A program made the position numbers and the translations under genes. Source: Stomorhina lunata (taxonomy: Eukaryota; Arthropoda; Insecta; Diptera; Rhiniidae). Taken from it: DNA of 64,000 nucleotides. The notes beneath the pieces are model-generated. The model had not been told where the DNA came from and ran no database searches. It worked only from the letters and a program-made list of their open reading frames with translations. Below, one piece after another: positions 1-11,767 of this stretch (position 1 is the first letter of the stretch; every line of letters begins with the position of its first letter). Location of the stretch: assembly GCA_933228675.1 (NCBI GenBank), contig OW121744.1:16609894-16673893 (forward strand), in the 5' to 3' direction.

Positions 1-130
1 ATTTTTTATCAAAAATTTTTAAATAGAAAATTTTTATCAAAAATTTTTTTAAGAAAATTTTTCCATAGAAAAATTTTTATCAAACATTTTTCCATAGAAA
101 ATTTTTTATCAAAAATTTTTCTATACATAG
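1..130. repeat. Degenerate AT-rich minisatellite, window edge
   Basis: Alternating AAAATTTTT and TATAGAAAA / TATCAAAA phrases repeat at roughly 28-29 bp with many differences. The same vocabulary fills 3590-4560, 60420-62330 and 63160-64000. No coding content is seen. The array runs off the left edge of the window. Confidence 0.75.
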
Positions 131-1117
131 TGGCAAATAAAAAAATGTCCATATTATTTCTATAGAAATTTTTTCATTTGCTACACCAATTTGCAAATGC
201 TACGATGCTAGACTGTTTGCAACGGATTGTGAACTGGGCTTCTATGATATAAAGATGTTGCACTTCCATACATTGATTTGCCGTATGGTCTTTTCTATAA
301 GTCCCATAAAAAGAGAATATATCGATTTAACTCCAGTTCGGAAATAAACTAATGGAGACGATTATTTAATGAGAGAAAGCTAAGGTACACCAAGTGCTCA
401 TAAAATGTATGTTTGTTTGTGTGTTTATGTGTACTTTAATTTTCACTTTTGACAAAAAACAAATGTTCCACCGGCTGGCTGGTCTGATGTAATAATTAAA
501 ACTATTTTTTTTAATTAATATTTATTAAACATTCATAACACTTCTTCAAAAATAGAAAAATAGAAAATATTTTAAATAATATAAAATACGTATTTCATAT
601 TTACATATGTATACCTATCAATTGATAATTTTTTAGATTGTTGCAAGTAAGAAAACCATTTGTGTTTAAGTTTAAAGTACAATCACAAATAAACTCGGCG
701 GAACAAATATATATTTTTTAGAAGTCCGGTCCTTCGTTACTCGAAAAGTAATAAATTTCTTAGCTTGTACATGATAAAATTCCGGGTACATTATGTAAGA
801 TTTTGAATAAGGATTTAATAAAGAAGTTGAATCGTTCTAAATTTATAACAAAATTCAATGTTATTAGGATTATAAAAATAATTTAACTAAAAATTTGGTA
901 TATAATATACACTTGTGTATATGAGATCTAAATAAACATAAAGAGTGAAAAAGTATGAAATATTTTTAAACAATAAAATAAGTAAATCTTAACAAGAACA
1001 GTAAATAAGATATATTGTATTTATATTTTCTTACAGAAAATATATATACAAAAACACAATAAATGGGTGGTATTTATAGAAATAGATAGTTAAAAATATA
1101 TACATATAAATACATCC
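131..1117. other. AT-rich intergenic DNA downstream of Kdm4A
   Basis: No supported gene. Bases 178-240 match one end of the MITE at 45629-45789 (shared phrases CTACGATGCTAGACT and GCAACGGATTGT), so this is a MITE fragment. A minus-strand AATAAA lies at about 524-529, but it is far from the Kdm4A stop and I cannot assign it. Confidence 0.5.
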
Positions 1118-1517
1118 TCAATCTTCATCATCCAAAAGTATGGTTTTCGTTTGAAAACGCATACGTTTGGTATTTTTTATAATACCATTGGTGAGAAGAT
1201 TTCTGCCCTGCTTTGGACAAGGCAATTCTTGCCATAAACGTTTAAGTTTAACCACTGCAATTGAATTAAAATCTAAATGTTTTTGTTGAACATTCTGATT
1301 GTCTATTTTATGTAGTTTAATTGTTGGTATCTTTTTCAATTTAAAATGATTTGTTGTAATATTCGTACTGCAGGCGGGTAAATCAGATGTAGGATACATT
1401 TGATTGATCGATTCATCTCTTACGACAAGAGAAGAACATCCACGTTTTTGGTGAAACATTGGCGAAGATTTGGCTTTTGGTCCTGACTGGGATGTATCTG
1501 AATCATTGGAAATTTTT
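1118..1517 (-). CDS. Kdm4A: Kdm4A exon 3 (C-terminal tail)
   Basis: Begins after acceptor TTTTCAG, completes an AGA codon and encodes 133 residues with no recognised domain. The tail is rich in Lys/Arg and ends in an acidic DDED. Low complexity and basic patches suggest a disordered tail. Confidence 0.85.
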
Positions 1518-2942
1518 CTGAAAAGTGTTTAATAATACATTAGCATGAAAATAAATTATAAAACAATGAACCTCATAACAATACTCACCTTTTGGGATAG
1601 GTATATTTATTTATGGTAGGCGGTGGAGCAGCACATATTTTATCTGGCTCTTCCGGATGGCAACCATAGTCGACACCACTTAGCCAATTTTCATAACGTT
1701 CTGGCTGAAAACGTTTTACAAACGTTTCCATCGATATCTTCACCATATCCTTGTGACAATGGCAAATCGAGGCCCTCTTGCCATATTCAACCCAACGCTT
1801 CGAAGCAAAATTTGTTGATTCGGCTCCATTAAAGCCATGATTAAAACCAGCATGATAGCCATAGGGAAACGTTATCATTATTTCGCCAGCTTCCTGGGTA
1901 ATACGATTATATGGTATTTTATTTTGACGCAAAACATGAGGACTTATCAATGTCATCTTGTGACGCAAATGTGCGCTACAATTCTGATAATTTTCATAGA
2001 AAATGCGATTGGCAAGTTTTTCAAGTCTTCGGCCATAAGCTGGTGGTATGGCATACCATGTTTTCGGGGCACCAAAATGTAAGTAATTTATTGAGTACAA
2101 ATCCATGTCCTCGGTATGCCAAGCAAATGAACTTTTCCACATCCCAAAATATAGATATGCAGTATTTACACCATCTATCTCTATACCATAGTCTTTATTA
2201 ACTAGATTCAAAATGGTATCAAGTCTATCAATGTTCCATACATCCAAGTCATTATCGCTCAAAGAGCCCTTGACATCGGCTGCATATAGAGGAGCTATAT
2301 AAGTTACATTCTTCCAGTATTTTCTTTCTAAATCATCATAATCAAAATGTTTAGGTGTTTGATAACGTTCTGATTCGGCCAACTCTTTAAATTGACGAAG
2401 AGTCATTGATCGTTTCATAACGTTAATTTGTTGATATTCACCTTGTTTTCTGAAGGTATTATAAAATCAATTAATTAGAAAAATAATAGTAGTGAAAAAT
2501 GGTTTAATACAACTGTAGAAAGCAGTATTTACTAAATACTGCTTTCTACAGTTGTATGTAGTAACTTGACATTAAATTCTAATCAGTATATTTAAACTAT
2601 AGGTATACAGGTCATTTACAAACTGACTGCAATTTTAAACACCTGTAACTTAAGTTATACCTATTATACATATATTCGATAATGCACTTATCCCATTACA
2701 TACCCCGAAACAACCTGATATATAGGAGCCGGTATAGTCATGTTTATTTCATCTATATCGTAACCCGACTTTCTTGGCTGCCATTCAGGGGGTGGTATTA
2801 TCTTTGCCAAACCAGCCAAATGAGCTCCTCTAGATTCAATGTACTCGATATAATTGGAAAAATCTTTGAACTCTTCATAACTGGGTCGAAATGTCATAAT
2901 ACGTGGAATTTTATTACGTTCATCTTCCAAAGTTTCTGACAT
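1118..2942 (-). CDS. Kdm4A: Kdm4A, JmjC histone lysine demethylase (3 exons)
   Basis: Complete minus-strand gene. Exons are 2704-2942, 1589-2449 and 1118-1517; introns have GTATGT...CAG and GTGAGT...CAG borders and the phases fit. The splice gives 1500 nt, 499 aa plus stop. JmjN lies near residues 14-56 and JmjC near 145-310. The Fe(II) ligands are visible as His191 and Glu193 (in FAWHTEDMD) and His279 (in GYHAGFNHG). The zinc-site residues of KDM4 enzymes are present as Cys237, His243, Cys309 and Cys311. KDM4 enzymes remove methyl groups from histone H3 Lys9/Lys36 in the nucleus, using 2-oxoglutarate and O2. No PHD or Tudor domain follows, and the length matches the short insect type, hence Kdm4A rather than the longer Kdm4B; that choice is from memory. 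The start [11 protein letters not shown] gives a normal JmjN N-terminus. All catalytic residues are intact. Confidence 0.95.
1589..2449 (-). CDS. Kdm4A: Kdm4A exon 2 (JmjC catalytic core)
   Basis: Starts after acceptor CTTCAG with residues [10 protein letters not shown], which continue the VVSG of exon 1 as in other KDM4 proteins, and ends before donor GTGAGT. It contains all three iron ligands and the zinc-site cysteines. The first ATG inside it (2418) is not the gene start. Confidence 0.93.
2507..2557. repeat. Perfect 51-bp palindrome in Kdm4A intron 1
   Basis: Arms 2507-2531 and 2533-2557 are exact reverse complements (25 bp each) around one central base, C2532. Key phrase ACTGTAGAAAGCAG. 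It lies inside the 254-bp first intron. Confidence 0.95.
2704..2942 (-). CDS. Kdm4A: Kdm4A exon 1 (JmjN)
   Basis: Encodes the first 79 residues plus two bases of a glycine codon. It carries the JmjN segment [14 protein letters not shown] and ends at TCGGG before donor GTATGT. Without the splice the frame stops 16 nt later at 2688. Confidence 0.92.
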
Positions 2943-3589
2943 TTTTAAGCAAAAATATATTTACTCTTTGGATATTTTCGTAGTTTTCCCGTTTATTTAT
3001 ATTTTTAACAAAAATATATTTTTTTTCTTGCCATAGAAATTGTTTAACATTTCTGTTACTTAAGAGTTGCCAGCAAATAATGTAGAAAATTTCACAGGGC
3101 ACAATAAACAAGGTAAAGTTATTCAGTGGTTGAAGACAAAATGTGATGTTTTTGTTTTGACAAATTATAGTATCTGGTAGGTAGTTTTGTAAATTGACAT
3201 GAACATTTTAACATTTTAGTGTTAATTTAAAAACAAACGAAACAAGACATTACAATTTGTTTTAATTCCGTCTTTGCAGTGTGGAAAACATAAACAAAAT
3301 ACAAATAATATATTTGCCAAAACGATTTGTTTTTTATTTGTACACAAACGAAACACAAATCTTATTAAAACTTACTCAGCTAAAAAGAAAAAAAACAAAA
3401 CCGAAAATCGTTTCGCAAATGTTTGCTGAGTGATTTGATCTTTTTATGTTAAAGTTAAACTAAAGAGAACAGAACAAAAAAATCACAGGCAGAGCTTTTG
3501 TGTTTTAAACTTTTAATTAAAATTTATATTTTTTCAATGTGTAGTTTTGATGTTTTAAAAAGAAAAAGTTGTCTACTTAATTTTTTTAA
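2943..3589. other. Kdm4A upstream region
   Basis: AT-rich with no supported gene. It must contain the Kdm4A 5' UTR and promoter (minus strand), but I see no clear TATA box or initiator to place a start. Confidence 0.4.
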
Positions 3590-4560
3590 ATTTTTTTATA
3601 GAACATTTTTTTATCAAAAATTTCTCAATCGAAAATTTTCTTATCACAAATTTTTCTATAGAAAATTTTTTTATTGAAAACTTTTCTATACAAAATTTGT
3701 TTATTGAAAATTTTTTTATCGAAAACTTTTCTATAAGAAATATTTTTATCGGAAAATTTTGTATAAAAATTTTTTTGTCGACATTTTTTCTACAGCAAAA
3801 ATATTTGTATCAAAAATTTTACAATAGAAAATATTTTCATAGAATTTTTTTTTTATGAAAAATTTTTTATAGAATTTTACTATGAACAAAATTTTTATCA
3901 AAATATTATCTATAAAAACATTTTTTAACACAATATTTTCTTAAAAAAAAATGTTTATCGAAAATTTTTCTATAAAAAATTTTTTATCGAAAATTTTTCT
4001 ATAATATATTTTTTATCAACATTTTTTTTTATAAAAAAATATTTTTATCGAAAATTTTTCAATGAAAAAATTTTTTATTAAAAAATTTTCTATAAAAAAA
4101 TTTTTTAACAAAATATTTTCTATAAAAAAATTCTTCATCTAAAATTTTTCTATAAAAAATTTTTTATCGAAAAAAAATTTTATCGAAAATTTTTTTATAA
4201 AAAACTTTTTTATAGAAAATTTTTCTAAAGAAAAATATTTGTATCGAAAATTTTTCTATGGAAATTTTTTTTTTTCTAGATTTCTATAAAATTTTTTTCT
4301 AGAAAATTTTTCTATAAAAACTTTTTTATAAAAAAAATTTCTGCAGCAAAATATTTTTGTCGAAAATTGTTTTTATAGAAAACTATTTTTACCGAATATT
4401 TTTCTTAAGAAAAATATTTTATTTTTTTCTATAGAAAAATTTTTTTGTCGAAAAATGTTTTTTAAAAAAATATTTTCTATAGAATTTTTTTTTTTGAAAA
4501 TTTTTCTATAAAAAAAAAAATTATCAAAAAATTTTCCATAAAAAATTTTTATCGAAAAAT
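3590..4560. repeat. Degenerate 28-bp AT-rich minisatellite
   Basis: About 1 kb of diverged units of the form CTATAAAAAATTTTTTATCGAAAA at roughly 28-bp spacing. There is no open frame of interest; ORFs here are translated repeat. Confidence 0.85.
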
Positions 4561-4796
4561 TTTCTCAGTAAATGCTTTTTTTAAATCAAAAACAAAGTCT
4601 TTATGAAAATTCATGGTGTAAATTGCCTCGTACACCTTCAAGTCCAATAATTTCTACGGTGTGCTGTAATTTATTTTGCAAGACAGAGTTGTATTAAACA
4701 AATATATAAAATACAATATATTTAACATAATGTCCCAGTAGAGGTTCATGTAATACATATATATGTTATAGCTATACTCACGATAAAAGAAATTAG

Positions 4797-5922
4797 TAAG
4801 GTATAACCGTTCTCTCTTTTGTCAGCCATATTAACTTTCTGACGTTTGATCGAATTATTATTTTCTTTTCTCAAATTATGCTACCATACTACTTTTGAAA
4901 ATCCCAGTTTCTGTTTGCTATTGTACCATAAACACAATCACGACTGCAGGCTACGGGCTACAACCTGTTAAAATTAGAATACATTCATTCAAATAGAAAT
5001 CATTTTTTTAAGCGTCGACATAGCCACACGACTACCGTTGTAGATATAGACAAAAAAATATATACATTTTATATATAATATAAAAATGTATATTTAATAA
5101 ATAAAATTTTACTTTTATTGAGTTAGAGTTATATAAATATTATTTATATAACTCTAACTCAATAGAAGTAAAATTTTACGCTGTCATAACTAACACGCTA
5201 CATATGCTAGAGCTGCGTAGTTTATGTTATATAAAAGCCCAGTATATCCTGTATAAAATTCATTATATAAAAGACCATACTTATATCTATATTATTTTAA
5301 GATATGCTCATTTTTATAAACAAAGTCGGTTGTAAAAATAAGTTTTGAGTATATGAGCTCTTAATCTTTATAAATCGGAAGAATGTATAATATATCATTT
5401 GAATGATACTTTCAGTAGCTTTTGTTTGATATACCAGTTTATATCGGATATAAACTTCTAAATTATACGGCATACATTTTTGAAATTTAAAAGGCCCATA
5501 ATTCTCATACTATAAAAGATCACACTAAAATCTATCTATAAGAACATATTTGAAGATACGTTTTTTAAATATAATTTTGGTGAAAATAAAATTTTCAATC
5601 CCAAAAAGAAGCTTAAGAAACTGTAACATAAATTATAAAAAAATATGTTACACAAAAATACTTTAAATATATTATGACAAATTTGAATTGTCTCAAGTCT
5701 TTTTTTTCCTTTTGCAGGATCCGTTAAACTTTATAAAATAAGTTTTAATGAAATGTTTACAACACTTTACACATTATAGGTTCAAAATTTCCTGATAATA
5801 ATATTCCCATTTCTCAGTCGTTGCCACATGACTTTTATAATTGTTTACAAAAAACAAATTTCAAATATTTCGCATTTACTTAAAAATTTTTTTTGTAAGA
5901 GAGAACGGTTATACCTTACAAT
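4797..5922. mobile_element. Non-coding terminal-inverted-repeat element (about 1.1 kb)
   Basis: GTAAGGTATAACCGTTCTCT near 4797-4816 reappears as its reverse complement near 5899-5921, flanked outward by weaker inverted similarity (TATAGC and AAAAATT phrases). The interior has no transposase frame. It looks like a non-autonomous DNA transposon; the family is not identified. Confidence 0.65.
5102..5178. repeat. Inverted repeat, about 38-bp arms
   Basis: TTGAGTTAGAGTTATATAAA on the left meets its reverse complement with essentially no loop. The arms differ at about one position. It lies inside the 4797-5922 element. Confidence 0.92.
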
Positions 5923-6089
5923 TTTTTTGCCATGGCTATACTTGTTGAGATTAATGTCAAATATCTTTTTTAAAATCTTAATTGCCCGTGCTTGCATTAC
6001 ACAAGATTTAATTTTACTAAAAATTGATCATTGGTATAATAATTTCTATAGCTAATGTGATTTATTTTGGAAAACAGTGCTGTATTTAA

Positions 6090-6275
6090 CAAACAAGTAT
6101 GCATTGCAACAATGTCGCCAATATTTAAATGTCCATAAAAGCGGAAACTTTTTTGCAGTTGGCTGCAGTGATTTGGGCGTTTTTACACCGAAAATGAAAA
6201 AAGACAACGTGGCTCCACTTTTGGCCGAGGTTAATCGTTTGCCGTCGAACGAATTCTCGTTCACTTTGTTCAGGT
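6090..6275 (+). promoter_or_regulatory. Putative eEF1A promoter region
   Basis: A locally less AT-rich, non-repetitive 180-bp block lies directly before the likely start site at 6276. No TATA box sits at the expected distance, as is usual for TCT-initiator genes. The assignment rests on position relative to the TCT motif and first exon. Confidence 0.5.
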
Positions 6276-6281
6276 CTTTTG
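6273..6281 (+). promoter_or_regulatory. TCT (polypyrimidine) initiator of eEF1A
   Basis: GGTCTTTTG at 6273-6281 fits the TCT initiator used by insect translation genes, with the expected start at C6276. A strong donor, GTAAGT, follows 53 bp later. Confidence 0.5.
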
Positions 6282-6328
6282 CCGGATTAGCATAGACTTT
6301 TGATTTCTCGGTTCAATTTGTTTTAAAA
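6276..6328 (+). other. Non-coding first exon of eEF1A (predicted)
   Basis: A short leader from the TCT start to TTTTAAAA|GTAAGT (donor at 6329). Fly eEF1A genes have a small untranslated first exon and a long 5' UTR intron. The acceptor is probably one of two CAG sites just before the ATG (near 8437 or 8459), which I cannot separate. Confidence 0.5.
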
Positions 6329-8437
6329 GTAAGTTTTTTTTTTTGTGTAAAAGTGCAATTAAAATAATAGAAAATTTAGTAATTAAATAAAAAAAAAAAA
6401 AGTGAAGTAAACAAATAAAATTAAGATAAAAATGTGAAAAGATAAACTGCAGCGAAAAACAATATGTGAAAGAAATACAAAGTTTTGTGGTGGAAACATG
6501 CAATTTTATAAATGAATGAATTGGATGGAATACTTGCTAAAAAAAAAGCACGTGGCATTAAAAAAAAGAAAGTAATTTAAGTTTTAAAAACCATGTGAAA
6601 CATTTATAAATTTACAATAAATAATATAAAAAGTTAATTAAATTGAGCCACGCCCACTTTGTGTTTTTTTTGTAACATATTGCTGCATTTTCAGTTGGTA
6701 CAAGTAATTTTATTACAATATGGTGAAATGGCTGAATGAAAGAAAAATTTCTAGAACTATAAATTAGTGCGAATTAAACAAGTTTCGTTATTACATATTT
6801 AAAATTAAGAAAAAGAAATACATTTCTAGTCTGCAAACATAAATATACAAAATGGCGTCATAGGTTAATTAAAAAGTTGTTTGAACGTTTGTGCTATATT
6901 AAACGAAAATGTATCTGTTGCGGGGCTTTTCTTTGTTTAAAATAAAGAAAAGTTTCTTTCTATGTTATATTAATTGCATAAAAGATGATATTTGGCCACT
7001 TGGCAACAGTCTACAGTCGGTTCATACAATTTACCCTAAAAATTTCTCCTTTCACTTGGGAACACGTTTTATAATTTCAATATGGCGTCATTTATGTGGC
7101 ATCGTGTTTAGGTGTCAAAACTTTAACGATCGTGTTTGCTTCCATTAACCCGAAGAGTGACGCGAAAAACTTCTAAGCCCTCTTAATGCTAAAAATAAAC
7201 GCCGATACATTTAAAATTTTTATAATTATAAAAACAATTATTTTTAAAATCTTTTCTCAAATCAAATAGTAAAACTTTTATTTTTGTAAATTTAATTTTA
7301 TCTGCATTCATTTTTTATCAGATAATTTTTCACCTTTTTATTAAATGACGCTGCTCAAATTTCGTATTAGCCGAACGCCATTTTTCAATAGACATTTTTC
7401 ATTCGTGTTTCTTTTTAAAGCCGGTACAATTTTTTTTATGTATACCACCATCGTATTTCCGCTATAGCAAAGCAAAGTATTTTGTATAACATAAAAAATT
7501 CCTATTATAAGAAATAAAAATGGGTCATGCATTTCTGTTTATTAATACGTCATAAAACTTTGTATTTACATATATGTTTGGGAAAGAAATTGGACATTTT
7601 TTGTACACAATTTCACAAGTTCTGGAAATTTCTTAACTAATTTCAGCTTACTCATCCACGTATTTTTATCAAGATAAATTAATGACTAAATGCGAAATGT
7701 CGCCTTCCCTTCTGTCACAACTCGCATTCATTATGATTTAAATATTGCTATAACCTTAATTTTTATTTGTTTGCGATTTTCACTTTGAAATTACTAAATA
7801 TTCAATCGACTGTTAACAAATTTTCTTGGTATTTTTTCGTGATGACTTATTGTCTAGTTCTGCTACTGACTATACCAATTAATGAGGAAAAGCAAATACC
7901 AAATTACTGAAATAAAAAATATCTAAGAAAATTTGTTAATTTTTAGAACTTCTTTGATAAATGGAAAAATTATAATTTATTTTTATTTGCATGCTTTCTA
8001 ATTTTTTTTTTTATTTTTTTTTGTAAAAATTATCTTAATGTTAGCTAAAAACGTGTTTTTTTTTTGGTTAACACACGTTTTTCATTCAACACATTTTAAG
8101 GTTATGTTTTTTTTTTTGTTAACCTTAATCCATTAGATACATTTTGGTACTAAATATTAAATAAAATTTTTCCTAAACTAAACAAAAGATTTTTATAATT
8201 TAGATATTATGTTCCTAGATTTGATTTCCACAAAATGCTAACAAATTTGTTTTCCCTATAAATTTTTTCCATTTCATGTTATGTTTTATCCACCTACCAC
8301 CACCAATTGAAACAACCTTGCTTGTTCATTCCAAACTAAATTTCTACCAATTTGTTGTCAACCAACCTGTCAACCAATCAACCATGTTATACTCTACACT
8401 TGTGCCACATACACATCAAAATTACACACAAAAAACA
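6329..8437 (+). other. eEF1A 5' UTR intron (predicted)
   Basis: About 2.1 kb, AT-rich, with several T-tracts and no gene. Short frames at 6909-7148 and 7341-7532 look like chance. The end coordinate assumes the first of the two candidate acceptors. Confidence 0.45.
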
Positions 8438-8461
8438 GCTCGTTAAGCCAATACAACAGCC

Positions 8462-9853
8462 ATGGGTAAGGAAAAGGTCCATATTAACATTGTCGTTATT
8501 GGTCACGTCGATTCCGGCAAGTCCACCACCACTGGTCATTTGATCTACAAATGCGGTGGTATCGACAAGCGTACCATTGAAAAGTTCGAAAAGGAAGCCC
8601 AAGAAATGGGTAAAGGTTCCTTCAAGTACGCCTGGGTTTTGGATAAATTGAAGGCCGAACGTGAACGTGGTATCACCATCGATATTGCTTTGTGGAAATT
8701 CGAAACCTCCAAATACTATGTCACCATCATTGATGCTCCTGGTCACAGAGATTTCATCAAGAACATGATCACTGGTACCTCTCAAGCTGATTGTGCCGTA
8801 TTGATTGTTGCTGCTGGTACTGGTGAATTCGAAGCCGGTATCTCCAAGAACGGTCAAACCCGTGAACACGCCTTGTTGGCCTTCACCTTGGGTGTCAAGC
8901 AATTGATTGTCGGTGTCAACAAGATGGATTCTTCTGAACCACCTTACAGCGAATCCCGTTATGAAGAAATCAAGAAGGAAGTCTCTTCATACATCAAGAA
9001 GATCGGTTACAATCCCGCTGCTGTCGCTTTCGTTCCCATCTCCGGCTGGCACGGTGATAACATGTTGGAAGCTTCCACCAACATGCCCTGGTTCAAGGGA
9101 TGGAAGGTCGAACGTAAAGAAGGTAACGCTGATGGTAAGACCCTCATCGATGCCTTGGACGCTATCTTGCCCCCAAGCCGTCCCACCGAAAAGCCCTTGC
9201 GTTTACCCTTGCAAGATGTTTACAAAATCGGTGGTATCGGCACAGTACCCGTCGGTCGTGTCGAAACTGGTGTCTTGAAACCCGGTACCGTTGTTGTCTT
9301 TGCTCCCGCTAACATCACCACTGAAGTCAAGTCCGTTGAAATGCACCACGAAGCTCTCGTTGAAGCCGTTCCCGGTGACAACGTTGGTTTCAACGTAAAG
9401 AACGTCTCCGTCAAGGAATTGCGTCGTGGTTACGTCGCTGGTGACTCCAAGGCCAGTCCCCCCAAGGGTGCTGCTGACTTCACCGCTCAAGTCATTGTCT
9501 TGAACCACCCTGGTCAAATCTCCAACGGTTACACTCCCGTTTTGGATTGTCACACCGCTCACATTGCTTGCAAGTTCGCCGAAATCAAGGAGAAGGTTGA
9601 TCGTCGTTCCGGTAAGACCACCGAAGAAAACCCTAAATTCATCAAGTCTGGTGATGCCGCCATCGTCAACTTGGTTCCCTCCAAACCCTTGTGCGTTGAA
9701 GCCTTCCAAGAATTCCCCCCATTGGGTCGTTTCGCCGTACGTGATATGAGACAAACCGTCGCTGTCGGTGTCATCAAGGCCGTCAACTTCAAGGATGGCT
9801 CCGGTGGCAAGGTCACCAAGGCCGCCGAAAAGGCCACCAAGGGCAAGAAGTAG
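8462..9853 (+). CDS. eEF1alpha1: Translation elongation factor eEF1A
   Basis: Complete, uninterrupted 463-aa frame, the normal insect eEF1A length. This cytosolic GTPase delivers aminoacyl-tRNA to the ribosomal A site. Visible motifs: G1 GHVDSGKS (residues 14-21), G3 DAPGH (91-95), G4 NKMD (153-156), then the two beta-barrel domains and a lysine-rich C-terminus. The ATG context GCCATGG is strong. Codon use is far more C-ending and less AT-rich than the surroundings, as expected for a very highly expressed gene. A single coding exon with an intron only in the 5' UTR matches Drosophila eEF1alpha1 (Ef1alpha48D), not the second, intron-containing fly paralogue; that distinction is from memory. 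The long antisense frames across it are by-products of its biased codons. Confidence 0.98.
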   Translation: MGKEKVHINIVVIGHVDSGKSTTTGHLIYKCGGIDKRTIEKFEKEAQEMGKGSFKYAWVLDKLKAERERGITIDIALWKFETSKYYVTIIDAPGHRDFIKNMITGTSQADCAVLIVAAGTGEFEAGISKNGQTREHALLAFTLGVKQLIVGVNKMDSSEPPYSESRYEEIKKEVSSYIKKIGYNPAAVAFVPISGWHGDNMLEASTNMPWFKGWKVERKEGNADGKTLIDALDAILPPSRPTEKPLRLPLQDVYKIGGIGTVPVGRVETGVLKPGTVVVFAPANITTEVKSVEMHHEALVEAVPGDNVGFNVKNVSVKELRRGYVAGDSKASPPKGAADFTAQVIVLNHPGQISNGYTPVLDCHTAHIACKFAEIKEKVDRRSGKTTEENPKFIKSGDAAIVNLVPSKPLCVEAFQEFPPLGRFAVRDMRQTVAVGVIKAVNFKDGSGGKVTKAAEKATKGKK

Positions 9854-10357
9854 CTGCTTTACACTCCAACAACACAATCAGTAAATTGCATCTTTTCCAC
9901 TGAACTACTACTTCCAACATCCAGTAGCAGCAATATTCTTAATATCAACAACAACAATATTAGACGTACCACATCTACTACTACTATTACCAACAACAAC
10001 AACAATGTAAAGATGTTCCAGCATAAGCTAATTTTAACAGTTAAAGAAAAATTTAACTGCTTCCATCGCAAAGAGTTTCGCAGGAAACGAATGCCGCTGT
10101 TGTCATATTTTCTATTTTGAACAACAAAATCAAAGCGCAGCGCGTTCTTTGAAGAAGGATGCTCAATGAAATTTTTCATCCATTTTATACAAATTATAAT
10201 AAGCACAACAGCTTCAAGCATTTAAGTTCTCTTTTTTTTTAATTTATATTTAATTACTCCCATTTAATTTTATTATTATTTGTAGTGATTACTATATATT
10301 TTTTTTATAAATTATCTTATGTTGGAATCCATTCCATCTCTACTACTCGTAAATAAA
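9854..10357 (+). other. eEF1A 3' UTR (probable)
   Basis: CAA-rich tract, then AT-rich sequence up to AATAAA at 10352-10357. Other AATAAA hexamers further on (near 11050-11115) could serve longer forms. Confidence 0.55.
10352..10357 (+). terminator. Poly(A) signal for eEF1A
   Basis: AATAAA about 500 bp after the stop codon, followed by A-rich sequence. It is the first canonical hexamer after the coding region that I can find. Confidence 0.45.
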
Positions 10358-11230
10358 AACAAAAAAAAAAATATAAAAACAATTTACTACTTTTAACTTC
10401 TACATTTATAATTTAACTATAAACAAAGAAACCTTAAAGATCTTAAAATATTTAATATGCACATAAAAATATAAATGTGTTATAACAAAAAATTAAAACA
10501 ACATTACAATTAAATACATTTTTCACTATTTATACTTTTCAAAAAAAAAACAAACCTTTGCATTGAAATTCATTGAGAAAATTAAATAGTTAATGATAAA
10601 GTGATGTAGCAAGGATGAGTAGTAGAAAATTATTCTCTTCCCCGTAGTCCTCTTTTTGGTTTTTATAATTGGTTGAATTATTTTTGTTTTTTACTTTTTA
10701 TTTGGACTTGTTCATTTGCTTGCTGGGCTTCTCTTTTTCTTTGTTTGTTGTGTTTTTACAGAATCTGCATTTACGCAATGGTTAAATGATTGGATTGAAT
10801 GGTCCATCACCTACTACCATTATTTACGAGAGTACAAATGTTCCCACAACTTCTTTACAGAAAAACGAAGCTTAAACTAAACAAAACTATTACTGAAGTA
10901 CAAAATGCCGTAATTTTATTAAATTGTTTTTAAAAGATAAATAGATTTTAAAAACTCATCATCGATATGTTTGTTCCAGCTGCATAATAAGAAAATAAAA
11001 CCTATAACACTGTTCACCTATTTACAATTTAAACGATGAAATGACATAAACATTGTAGCCGTTTCAATAAAGATGCAAAATAAACATGATACCTATGATG
11101 TATGTAATTCTGAATAAACTAAAGAGTTTCATGTTTTATTTGGAAATAGGTTGTGTCAAAAAGGTAGGTGATCTTTAAAAAAATCGTAGTTGTTATTTTT
11201 GGTTTATGTATTTTCTCATTAAAAGTTTAT
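10358..11230. other. Intergenic, no gene seen
   Basis: AT-rich. A TTTTTACAG followed by a less AT-rich stretch at about 10760-10870 looks like a splice acceptor and exon, but no reading frame supports a protein. It may be part of a non-coding exon. Confidence 0.3.
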
Positions 11231-11235
11231 ATATT

Positions 11236-11429
11236 CCGGTATGTGATGGATTTCAGATATATTTTTGAGATAATTTTCGATTATTTTCTCTAAAACATTA
11301 ACATTGGGCTTTAAATCCTTTTTACTGATCTTTCATTTGGCTTACATTTTTTGTGGAAGTGGGAAAACTATCTAAAAATATATTTGAAATCGATCGATTT
11401 GGAAACGATCCCTTCCCACCACATACCGG
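11236..11429. mobile_element. MITE with CCGGTATGTG ends, copy 1
   Basis: The left end CCGGTATGTGATGG (11236) and the right end read in reverse complement (CCGGTATGTGGTGG, ending at 11429) form inverted repeats with further similarity inward (ATATATTTTTGAGAT type). A second copy is at 15893-16071. It is non-coding; the superfamily is unknown. Confidence 0.7.
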
Positions 11430-11766
11430 GTTGGCCTTTATTTTGCGTTTCGATTTGAATTTTTCCGCAATTTTCGTATTCTGTGTTTCTTCGATTCATT
11501 TTAATTTCGATTGTATGTATTCTGCGTTACGATAGGAGAAAAGCGGAGATTTTTAAGTTGCTTTTTGTTAATGGAGATTTTTCGATTTGTATTTTATTAA
11601 TTAAAAACGTAATTAAATAATGAAATTAAGCATAAAATACGATTGACACATTGATTTTGCTAAGATTTTTGTCTTCATTTTCTTTCGATTCCGTTTTTGT
11701 TGGAATACCAATTTTTGACTAGCGGAATTGAATGCGGAAAAGTAATCGAAACACAGGATAGCGATG
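11430..11766. mobile_element. Degenerate copy of CCCCTATTCTG-ended element
   Basis: The left part TTTTGCGTTTCGATTTGAAT and the right part AATCGAAACACAGGATAGCG are inverted relatives of the ends of the element at 25774-27191. The interior is short, without the 29-bp array. Confidence 0.5.
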
Positions 11767-11767
11767 A

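Noticed and set aside
6909..7532. Small frames in the eEF1A leader intron
   Set aside because: Low-complexity, no start context, no homology that I can recognise.
8907..9278. Overlapping plus-strand frame inside eEF1A
   Set aside because: A frame-shifted reading of the same biased codons.
9203..9877. Long antisense open frame (224 codons) and other antisense frames over eEF1A
   Set aside because: They arise from the C-ending codon bias of eEF1A; the proteins are Gly/Thr/Asp-rich, match no family and lack their own signals.
10760..10870. Acceptor-like TTTTTACAG and less AT-rich stretch as a small gene
   Set aside because: No reading frame, no donor pair that I could place; possibly a non-coding exon but unsupported.
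11353..11535. 60-codon plus-strand frame
   Set aside because: Lies across two MITEs and changes register between them.
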